Assembly (NCBI GenBank): GCA_025201705.1
Contig: MU617263.1
Location: 7,366-17,499 of the forward strand
DNA length: 10,134 nucleotides
Source: Dissophora ornata
Taxonomy: Eukaryota; Mortierellomycota; Mortierellomycetes; Mortierellales; Mortierellaceae
Reading direction: 5' to 3'
Shown here piece after piece: positions 1 to 7,100 of the stretch. Position numbers and translations under genes: made by a program. Under the pieces are notes generated by a model, which had not been told where the DNA came from, searched no databases, and saw only the letters and a list, made by a program, of their open reading frames with translations. Position 1 is the stretch's first letter. Every line of letters begins with the position of its first letter.

Positions 1-540
1 AAAAAAAAAAGGCATGAATAGGTCGTCCCTGAGCAAGTAAGCAATAAAGTACCCATTGATTCCGCTAACGACGTGCCTGATTTTTAGTGTTTACTGCCCA
101 GCGCACAGAGGTGACAGCTCGTGTGTGATGCCGCATCTCGTTATATTTATCCTATTGTTGAAAGCGATCGCTCTACCAAGCACTACCAATCTCTGTCGCA
201 CCACAACTACACCGGCGAATGCGAGCTACAGTGTTCGTTACTACGTCTGGTAGCAGCAAACATTGCGCATCACAGGGGTTGGGCTGTTGATATTCTTTGC
301 TAGCTAATGGAGAAAGACGGCTACTCGATGCTGGTCAGAAAGAGAAAGGCGAATGCTCTGCTCTACGAAAAGAGCAAAAAAAATGTCATTATGCTCTACG
401 CGTGTCAATGACAAACGCCGTATACTGTGAGAAAAACTACGAGTGCTCTACCGTGCGAGAAAACCAAAGCTGAGTGGAGTCCTGCGAACAATGGCGGACC
501 ACGTGGTTTTTCTTCACAAAAGTTGCGATCAATACATCTA
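1..540. other. No supported gene; AT-rich spacer
   Basis: The stretch opens with a run of ten A. I find no convincing coding region, tRNA or rRNA here. A 60-codon open frame at 121-303 (+) has unremarkable composition, is preceded in frame by TGA at 112-114 and matches nothing I recognise. The motif ATGCTCTRC recurs loosely around 350-455, and a CACGTG E-box-like palindrome lies at 500-505. None of this is enough to call a feature. Confidence 0.6.
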
Positions 541-546
541 ATTGTC

Positions 547-683
547 CAGGCCTACATCAAATTGTCCAGGCCCTGGAGAAAATGAAATTTTTATGCGCGA
601 ACTCATCTACATCTTTTACCCAGGCCTACATCTAATTGTCCAGACCCTGGAGAAAATGCGCGAACTCACCTACATCTTTTACC
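547..683. repeat. Tandem duplication of a 64-73 bp unit
   Basis: Two adjacent direct copies, about 547-619 and 620-683. Each runs from CCAGGCCTACATC through AATTGTCCAG, CCCTGGAGAAAATG and GCGCGAACTCA to CTACATCTTTTACC. Copy 1 carries an extra 10 bp (AAATTTTTAT) and the copies differ by a few substitutions. A further partial copy (CATCTAATTGTCCAGG) lies just upstream at 535-550. The array sits about 200 bp upstream of the TATA box of the small secreted-protein gene, so it could carry repeated upstream binding sites, although plain repeat drift is equally possible. Confidence 0.85.
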
Positions 684-863
684 CCTTATTTCTCTCACCG
701 GGGTTGCAATATGCATCTCGCTTTTTCTCAACGGATCTGCAGCAGCGGGTGTGTGTGCATGCAGTCATCCTGCACTTAACTCTCATCCATCGTTTTAATT
801 GATAGATGCCTAGACTACCTTTTAATCGTTGGGCCGATTTTCTAACGCATGACTCCATACTTG

Positions 864-870
864 TATATAA
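864..870 (+). promoter_or_regulatory. TATA box of the small secreted-protein gene
   Basis: TATATAA is followed closely by a run of ten C (874-883) and then a pyrimidine-rich stretch where transcription could start, near 890-905. About 60 bp downstream lies a strong 5' splice site (CAAG/GTAAGAAA at 931), which supports transcription of this strand. An ATG at 897-899 would be upstream of the main start if the transcript begins before it. Confidence 0.6.
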
Positions 871-930
871 GGACCCCCCCCCCTCCCGTCTCGTCGATGT
901 CTTCCTTAACACACTCCACCCGCAACCAAG

Positions 931-1196
931 GTAAGAAAATCTCTATCTTGTGCTATGTCCTTGGCAATTTTGTTAGTCCATCATATTAATTTCTCTTCCG
1001 TATTCTCTTCCCTACGTCGTCTTGTGCTTGAATTGTTCCTCACCTGCCGCCCTCTTCACAACGACATCAAGCTACTCCGTCCACCACTTCGGTTTCTTCG
1101 GCCCTCCATCCTAGTGTCACTCAAGTAGTCCCTTCCGCTTTTGGAAACAACCCCTCCGTCTGATACCCCATCCTCTCCTTATCTACGCCGTTCCAG
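931..1196 (+). other. Predicted 5'-UTR intron
   Basis: The donor is GTAAGA after CAAG (exon end 930) and the best acceptor is TTCCAG ending at 1196. The interior is strongly pyrimidine-rich on the plus strand. Splicing would place a short leader next to ATAACCCCTTTGCGACACC and the ATG at 1216. The ATG at 897 read through this junction reaches a stop that overlaps the main start, so a coding first exon is unlikely; the intron is best read as lying in the leader. The acceptor choice is inferred; RNA reads would settle it. Confidence 0.45.
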
Positions 1197-1215
1197 ATAA
1201 CCCCTTTGCGACACC

Positions 1216-1488
1216 ATGTTCAAGATAGTTTTGTTGATCTCGTTGTTATGGTGTGAAGTCGTATTTGCACTGTACGCCAATTGCAGGACTACAACCTGCA
1301 GTATTCTTGTTGGGGCAACCGTTGGTTGCTGCAGCGAAGTGAAGGCCACTATGAGTCAACAACACACCTCCTGTATCGTGACTCAAACTCAAGCTCTCAA
1401 CTTTCAATATTGCTGTTTCTCTAGTAACGCCGGGATTTATATTACTCAGAATGACGTCCTCACATACACTCGACAACAGCGGGTTTGA
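1216..1488 (+). CDS. Small cysteine-rich secreted protein, effector-like (90 aa)
   Basis: The product is not recognised by family. Residues 1-18 form a plausible signal peptide: Lys3, a hydrophobic core (IVLLISLLW) and a V-F-A site suggesting cleavage after Ala18. The mature part of about 72 residues has cysteines at 23, 28, 38, 39, 53, 66 and 67, in the order C-C-CC-C-CC. The first six match the order of an inhibitor cystine-knot fold, with one extra Cys; the spacing is not hydrophobin-like. The start was chosen because ACACC-ATG follows a well-formed TATA box and predicted leader intron and gives the signal peptide. The gene stops directly before a decayed 28S rRNA segment, and AATAAA (1496-1501) lies at the junction. 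An odd cysteine number could mean a free thiol, a dimer, or a C-terminus altered by that insertion. Role outside the cell is inference only. Confidence 0.55.
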   Translation: MFKIVLLISLLWCEVVFALYANCRTTTCSILVGATVGCCSEVKATMSQQHTSCIVTQTQALNFQYCCFSSNAGIYITQNDVLTYTRQQRV

Positions 1489-1497
1489 TAACCAAAA

Positions 1498-2000
1498 TAA
1501 AATGGCTTCTGGCAGCCAAGCGTTCATAGTAATGTTGCGTTTTGATCCTTCAATATCGACTCTCCCTATCATACTGAATCAGAATTCAGTAAGCGTTGGA
1601 TTTTTCATTCACTAATACACTAGTAGAGAACGGTGAGCTGGGGTTAGACTGTCGTTAGACAGGCTAGGTTTACCCTACGGATGAAATGTTGCTGCAATAG
1701 TAATTGAACTTTGCACGAGAGGAACCGTCCATTTGGATACTTGGTATTTGGGCCTGCCAGAGCAGGCAATGGCCCGAAACTATCATCCGTTGGATTATGG
1801 CTGAACGCCTCCAAATCAGAATTCGTGCTGGAACGCGACGACTACCGCTTGTCGAATTTTAGCTGAATACGACTAAGAACCGACTTTGGTCTCTCAGAAT
1901 CATTTTTGTTTGAAAGTGGTTAATTCATTGCAGACGACTTTAATGCAACGAGGTATTGTAAGCGGTCGAGTTGTCTTTGTTGAGTCGCTGAGGAATGGTA
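1498..2000 (+). pseudogene. Decayed 28S rRNA 3'-end copy A
   Basis: The plus strand follows the 3' domain of eukaryotic large-subunit rRNA from near TGGCTTGTGGCAG onward. Recognisable blocks are CCAAGCGTTCATAG (1516-1529), GATCCTTCAATATCGACTC (helix 92 region, 1543-1561), the peptidyl-transferase segment GAGCTGGGGTTAGACTGTCG (from 1635), the sarcin-ricin loop as GCACGAGAGGAACC (1713-1726), CATCCGTTGGATTATGGCTG (from 1784), and a terminal block around GACGACTTTAATGCAACGAG (from 1932) with GTATTGTAAGCGGT. Divergence is spread through invariant positions (for example GTACGAGAGG has become GCACGAGAGG), so it cannot be a working rRNA. Ends are approximate, and the 3' edge fades into the repeat-rich spacer. 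Comparison is with conserved 28S sequence from memory, not an alignment run. Confidence 0.88.
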
Positions 2001-2014
2001 TAAAATTCAGTAAT

Positions 2015-2170
2015 TGTAACCGGTGAAAAAAAATCTCACGAGTGAATTTCACTGAAAAATTATTCTTCACTGGTGAAAAGATTTGGTTAACTAATGGATT
2101 CTGCACCGGTAAAGTTGATCGGTGAAAGGATTTGGATGTCTAACTAGAGTGTTCACCGGCGAAAGGACTT
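2015..2170. repeat. Scattered CACCGGTG / GGTGAAAGGATTTGG repeats
   Basis: The motif ACCGGTGAAA and close variants recur: ACCGGTGAAAA near 2020, TTCACTGGTGAAAAGATTTGG near 2067-2087, CACCGGT near 2104, CGGTGAAAGGATTTGG at about 2120-2135, and TTCACCGGCGAAAGGACTT at about 2153-2171. The core is palindromic. These appear to be degenerate copies of one short unit, and they pass directly into the 14-bp tandem array. No coding sense is apparent. Confidence 0.6.
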
Positions 2171-2284
2171 AGTCAACATTCACCAGTCAACACTCACCAG
2201 TCAGTATTCGCCAGTCAATATTCGCCAGTCAACATTCGCCAGTCAACATTCACCAGTCAACATTCACCAGTCAGTCAACATTCC
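2171..2284. repeat. 14-bp tandem array, 7 full units plus a partial
   Basis: Consensus AGTCAACATTCACC. Full units start at 2171, 2185, 2199, 2213, 2227, 2241 and 2255, followed by AGTC and a partial AGTCAACATTCC. Units differ at one to three positions (CAACACTCACC, CAGTATTCGCC, CAATATTCGCC), with no indels between full units. There are no spacers, so this is a minisatellite and not a CRISPR array. The TTCACC element ties it to the neighbouring GGTGAA motifs. Confidence 0.95.
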
Positions 2285-2308
2285 AGACTGCGTTCACCAA
2301 TTTTGAAG

Positions 2309-2330
2309 GTCGGTGATAAACTTCACCGAC
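2309..2330. repeat. Inverted repeat, 8-bp stem
   Basis: GTCGGTGA and TCACCGAC flank a six-base spacer (TAAACT). The arms carry the same GGTGA/TCACC core as the upstream repeats, so this may be a remnant of that family and not a separate element. A 12-bp palindrome GGTTAATTAACC follows at 2344-2355. Confidence 0.7.
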
Positions 2331-2443
2331 TAAACTATAAATGGGTTAATTAACCAAACAACCTAAACAGGACCTTTGTACGCGTAATTCCCGTCAAACA
2401 ACGCCGCCCAGAAGCCCTCACCCCTCATTAGTAAGCGGCGTGA

Positions 2444-2513
2444 TTAACGTCAAGCAATGCCTTTAACGTCAGGAGCTTCCCACCCCTATCTACAAGCAGC
2501 ACAATGATATAAA
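2444..2513 (+). promoter_or_regulatory. Likely promoter of the cofilin-like gene
   Basis: TATAAA lies at 2508-2513, about 75 bp upstream of the predicted start codon. Two identical TTAACGTCA elements (2444-2452 and 2463-2471) lie just upstream and resemble half-sites bound by bZIP proteins. The surrounding sequence shows a loose duplication of a CACCCCT...AAGCRGC block around 2420-2500. The promoter role is inferred from position. Confidence 0.5.
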
Positions 2514-2588
2514 GCATTTGATTCTCTATAGCTCATGAATCTTCATCCTTCCTCATTTCCAATTGCTCAAACCATCAACTGTTCCAAT

Positions 2589-3413
2589 ATGGTAACGTGT
2601 TCTACTCTCATTTTCGTTGCTGTGGGGAGGTGGATGTTGGTCCATGAATAGATATAAACGATGCTAGGAAACTAGTCCAAAGTGTTATTCCAAGGATACG
2701 GTTTCCACTGATGATCTAATAGCTATAAAAAGTTATAACAGCTGCCATTACCATCTGCCTTCCATCTCAGCAAACTCACCGATATTTCATATGCTTTCCT
2801 TGATGAAATAGTCTACCGACGTTGCAGTCAGCGATGCCTGCTTGGAAGCTTTCCAAGATTTGAAACTCAAACACAATTACAAGTTCATTATCTACAAGAT
2901 TTCGGATGATAACAAAGAAATTGTTGTAGAGACGACGAGTGACGATGGCGACTATGAACAGTTCCTGAAGTGTTTTCCTGAAGATAGTTGCCGATATGCT
3001 ATTTGCGACTTTCAATACGAGAACGAGGGTAACCAAAACAAGATCCTCTTCTACACTTGATGAAGTGTGTTCTATTGCAGAGTATTTCAAAATGATATGA
3101 TGTGAAGAGTATAACTTGATGGTTAGAACAAGGAAGGGTATGATAGCAAAGCGATCGCAATGTCTAGCTCTTCACTCTCGGCAAAAGTTGCCAGCGGAAC
3201 CATCCATCCCCAATGCTAACATTTTTTTTTACAATCATTAATACATCAAGGGCACCCGATGCTGCTGCGACCAAGTCCAAAATGATATTCGTCACCGCCA
3301 GAAGTTCATTCCAAAAGTGTTTCATCGGCGTCAAGGGATATATTCAAGCCTCAGAATATGATGAAATCAGCTACAAAGCTGTCATCGAGAAGATTACCAA
3401 AGGGCCGTGTTAA
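2589..3413 (+). CDS. Cofilin/ADF-like actin-binding protein (137 aa), atypical second donor
   Basis: Three exons are predicted: ATG alone (2589-2591), 2812-3059 and 3251-3413. Intron 1 (GTAACG...ATAG) directly after the ATG resembles the early intron of yeast COF1. Joined, the protein starts M-S-T-D-V-A-V-S-D and has KFIIYKISDDNKEIVVE, CRYAICDFQY, NKILFYT-W-APDAA, KSKM (92-95) and a C-terminal EISYKAVIEK, which is ADF-homology order at normal length. Cofilin severs and depolymerises actin filaments in the cytoplasm. Two oddities stand out. First, keeping the invariant Trp84 and the frame requires exon 2 to end at TG (3058-3059), but the next bases are ATGAAG, not GTGAAG; unspliced, TGA at 3058 ends the protein at 83 aa. 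Intron 2 keeps a good CTAAC branch site (3216-3220) and acceptor (ATCAAG, 3250). Second, the actin-binding helix reads ARSSFQK where the family usually has SKDALRR. It may be a divergent paralog or an early pseudogene. Confidence 0.82.
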
Positions 3414-3530
3414 TCGCTGCCACCTTTTGTTGGGTGATGGCGGGCCTCCTGTACCTCTTCGTGATGTGCCCCAAGCGGAATTTGTTTCACTCCAATCAGA
3501 CTAGAGTTCTGCGACATCATGAGTTTGACG
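3414..3530. other. Spacer between cofilin-like gene and relic B
   Basis: This is a short stretch after the TAA stop with no clear gene or AATAAA signal. An antisense open frame crosses it but draws most of its recognisable residues from the rRNA relic downstream, so it is not called. Confidence 0.5.
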
Positions 3531-3972
3531 TGTGACAACCAAGCGTTCATAGCGACGTCGCTTCTTGATCCTTCGATATCAGCTCTTCCTATCATACTGA
3601 AGTAGTATTCAGTAAGTGTTGGATTTTTCACCCACTAATAGGGAACGCGAGCTGGGTTTAGACTGTCGTGAGACAGGTTAGGTTTATTCTACTGATGAAC
3701 TTTGTACGAGTGGAACCGTTCATTCGGATAATTGGTATTTGGACCTGTCAGAGCAGGCAACAATCATCCGTTGGATTATGGCTGAACGCCTTCAAGTCAG
3801 AATCCGTGATAGAACGTGACGATTACCACTTCTTCCGATTTTTAGTTGTGGAGAGGGGAAAAGCCTCACAAAGGTTAATTTCATGATAAATCCATTGTAG
3901 GCGAAAACGGGGTCTTGTTAGCAGTAGAGTAGCCTTGCTGAAACGATCTGCTGACACTATGCAGTAGATTTG
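3531..3972 (+). pseudogene. Decayed 28S rRNA 3'-end copy B
   Basis: This is a second copy of the same large-subunit rRNA 3' domain, in the same orientation as copy A and closer to the conserved sequence. Landmarks are CCAAGCGTTCATAGCGACGT (from 3539), CACCCACTAATAGGGAACG, the peptidyl-transferase segment GAGCTGGGTTTAGACTGTCG (from 3649), the sarcin-ricin loop as GTACGAGTGGAACC (3704-3717), CATCCGTTGGATTATGGCTG (from 3766), and the terminal block GATAAATCCATTGTAG...GCAGTAGAGTAGCCTTGCTG...CGATCTGCTGA ending near ATTTGT. About 20 nt usually found just before the sarcin-ricin loop are missing, the GAGA tetraloop has become GAGT, and about 12 nt are missing before CATCCG. It cannot function as rRNA. 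Ends are estimated from memory of conserved 28S. Confidence 0.92.
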
Positions 3973-3996
3973 TTCCGTGTATTATTATTGTTTTTT

Positions 3997-4002
3997 TTTA
4001 TT
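3997..4002 (-). terminator. Poly(A) signal for the minus-strand gene
   Basis: AATAAA on the minus strand lies about 140 nt downstream of the TAA stop at 4140-4142, in an A-rich stretch on that strand (a run of nine A, then AATAATAATAC). Position and context fit a 3'-end processing signal. The transcript would end just beside relic B. Confidence 0.5.
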
Positions 4003-4139
4003 TCTATTCTCTCTCGGATGTATAGATTACAAGGTTGTGTTGATGCGCAAAGTAATTACAGTGCGAAAAATAATCACAAAGATGGTGTTCCGCATGGTTC
4101 TTGCGTGTCTTTTTTTCATTATCTCAGTTCGATCTTTTG

Positions 4140-7100
4140 TTACAAGGGCCGAGCTGCCTCCTCCATTGACATCTCAGGTAGAGGGCTGTTGCTCTTCCTA
4201 TTGGCAGCTTCAGCCATCTCCTTCGGTTCATCCTGCTCCATAAGCTCATCCTCCATGTCATACGACTCTTGCAGAGCCTCCTCGTCTTCATCCATACCAG
4301 AGGGTGACTCGAATCGTCTGCCATGGTCGCCAACGGCTTCAGGCAGTGAAGGCAGCAGGACAGAAGTCAAGTGCTGTTCGTGTGGACGCATATCATGACC
4401 TCCTCCGCTATCCATCCTGAGTTCAGCAACGCGGTCCGACAGCTTTGAGGATTGACTCCATTCGCCTGATGCGTACGCCAAGATAGGTACATGGCCTGGC
4501 GGTGCACTGCTATTGCTACTCATGCTGGTGCTGCTCTTCGTACTGCTTCCAGTGCTTCTACGACTCGATGCTCCATCACTGGAAGTGCCATTGTTGGTGT
4601 TGACTTGAGTGTTACCGACAGCGCTAGTTGTGCCAGCAACGTTCCCCTTACCGCCGCTGCTGCCGGTGTTACTGCCCGCTGTAAGCTCCTGGTTCTTGGT
4701 GGCGACCGCCTGCCTCGCAGAATCATTTGCAGAGATAAACGCCACAGCCTTTTGTCCACAGCCCTGTCCGCCACCACGACCCAAATGACGGCGCAACGCG
4801 TCAGGTCGAATAAACTGGTGATGACAGAACTGGCACTCGAATGGTTTGATTCCAGTATGAAGCTTTGCATGTCTGTTTCGATCATGGAGACGCGAGAATG
4901 CCAATGCACACACGTCGCACTTATAAGGACGCTCTGCTGTATGCACGCGCATATGTGCTCGCAAGTTGAATGGTCGCGTGAAGCTCTTGTTGCAGTTCGG
5001 GTGCGGGCATGTATGGCTGGCTTGCGTAGTCCTTCGAGTCGGCTTCCCATTGTTGTTGTTGTCGTCAACACTACCATCCCTGTTGTCGACTGCGCCAACT
5101 ACCTGCGCAGATCGGCTCTCGTCAATGGACAACGCAGGTCCTTGCATATCATATTCATGGTGCTCCGCTTTGGGTCGTCCAGGGGCATCATATGTCCTCG
5201 CCGCCTTGCTGGAAGGTCCATCATGAGGAGAGCTGTGGTAAGAGCCCGAGCGCTTCATTCCAGATCCAGTCTGAGCGCCCCCATGACGACTTCCATCACC
5301 CGCTTCTGCTCTATGGACACCCTGTGGGTTGGGACTATGGCCTCGGCTGGCATCGTCCTGCCGCGGATACGGCATAGGAAGGTTTCGTCCGAATGACGGC
5401 AGCATGCGATCGGATCGACGCTCCTCTGATGCATGCTCATAGTGCTGTGGCGACTGTTGGCGGTACTCGTATGAAGACGGCGAGGACGGGTATCGACTGT
5501 GTGAGCCAGAATGTTGGTTATGCATCGGCGACGTTGGTAGTCCGTTCACACTTGCTCTAGGAGAAGATGATGGTGAAGGGGGGCCATGGTGTTGATAAGG
5601 AGCTCCGCTATGAAACGACGATGAATTATGCTGGTGAGATCCTTCCCGATGATCAGACTCCAGTCGAATTGATGGCAAGGATCCCGTGCGTGTTGGGTGC
5701 CCATCAACTGGGTGTAGGAATCTTCTGGGTCCTGCCGAGCTGCTGCTATTCAAGCTCGATGACTGAGGATAAGGACTAGGGTAGGATTCGCGCAGTGGTG
5801 AAGGAGATCGAGTAGGTGCTCCATGGTGAATATGCATTGACTGTGACACAGGCCGGGGACGAGCAGGCTGATGAGGCAGGCTGTTATGCTGTGGCGGGGA
5901 CGACATCATGTGTCGTGAAACAGTATGTGCAGAGTGTTGACCAGAGTGTCCTGCTTCATGGCCATGGGTCGAATCTCTATGAAGGTCAACGGGCGCCTGC
6001 GCCTGTGCAGCTGAATCGCCAGACGTTGACTTGACATATATGTTTCCGCTGGAGCTGCGCGCTTTCTTTGCGCGACTGTACTGCGTGTGAATGCCCTCTT
6101 TGAGGTTGTTGTCGTAGGAAGCGGACGAAGGCTTGGGTCGGATCTCTGGAACGAGTCCGCCTTTGGCATGATACATCGCCGCGAAATCGCGGGGACTATG
6201 CTCATCGTCAAAAAGATGACTTGGCAGAGCTTGATGGCAATTTAAAATTTCACGAGAGGCACCGTGGCGCTCCAGGGTCACGAACATGGTCTTATTTCCT
6301 ATCCATGCCGCATAGTGCAGAGCTACAAGAGAGTGAGGTGGAAATACAAGATTAAAATGCATGTCCATGAAAGTCAAAAGTGATCATCACCATCGAATAA
6401 ATCTAGTAGCTTCCTGTACCTGTGAAGCCATTCCAGTCCGCAGCATTAATCTCGATCCTCTCCCCCAGCAGATATTCGACTAATTGGCTCATCTCGAGGA
6501 TGACGGCCAGATGGAGCATCGTATGACGCTGGTCATTCGGCTGCGAGATATGGGGCAAATCGCCTGCGTCTGTGAGAATGCAAATGATGTCTGATTCCAG
6601 AGTCTTGCTTGTCTGGCCTGAGGGTCCTACAGAGTGCGTGACAGCGAGCGCCATCATCTCTGCCACCACCCGCTCAAATTCCTCGTCGTCCTCTAGTGCC
6701 TGATCATGAGGCAACGGGCTATGACTTGATCTATTGCGTGGACTATCTGCCATTGGATTCAGCCTAGATCCTCCAGGTCCGGACCGTTGGGAAGTGGAAA
6801 TTTCAGAAGAATCGCGACGCATGCTCCCGCGGCGTGCCACTCTAGTAGCCTTGGAGCGCAGATCACCCAGTCCACCCAAGCGCTGTTCTGTCTTGTCGCC
6901 TGATTCAGTAGCTGAAGATCCAGTTCCAGAGCGATAGGGCTGAGACTCGTCATCGTAGCCGTCGCGTCCCATAACAAGAATCTCCGCAACAAGCTCTGCC
7001 AATACTAGTGCTGTCTTGTCTGCGTATGAAAATTGTACATCTGCTGATATCCTTCCAAACGAATTCGAGGAAATCTTGGAGTGGAATCCAACCCAAACCA

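Noticed and set aside
121..303. 60-codon frame that could be a 3' exon of a gene starting left of the window
   Set aside because: AG acceptors precede it and the composition is acceptable, but there is no family match and no second supporting exon.
1216..1488. Hydrophobin
   Set aside because: Cysteine order is C-C-CC-C-CC with seven mature cysteines, not the C-CC-C-C-CC-C pattern of hydrophobins.
2171..2284. CRISPR-like array
   Set aside because: Units are head-to-tail with no spacers, in a eukaryotic genome; it is a minisatellite.
3060..3250. U12-type AT-AC intron in the cofilin-like gene
   Set aside because: The 5' end ATGAAG does not match ATATCCTT and the 3' end is AG, so a mutated U2-type intron is the simpler reading.
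3410..3631. Minus-strand open frame containing MIGRADIEGS...NAWL
   Set aside because: This is the well-known spurious antisense translation of 28S rRNA; it helped identify relic B but is not a gene. The same holds for the minus-strand frame at 1246-1572.
3668..3886. 72-codon plus-strand frame
   Set aside because: It is a sense translation of the 28S relic B, not a protein-coding gene.
1498..3972. Intact rDNA unit or functional rRNA gene
   Set aside because: Only the 3' domain of 28S is present in each copy and invariant sarcin-ricin and peptidyl-transferase positions are changed.
4491..5396. 301-codon open frame on the plus strand
   Set aside because: It lies wholly antisense to the zinc-finger exon of the transcription factor; composition (many Arg, Ala, Ser, Cys) is what that exon gives when read in reverse.
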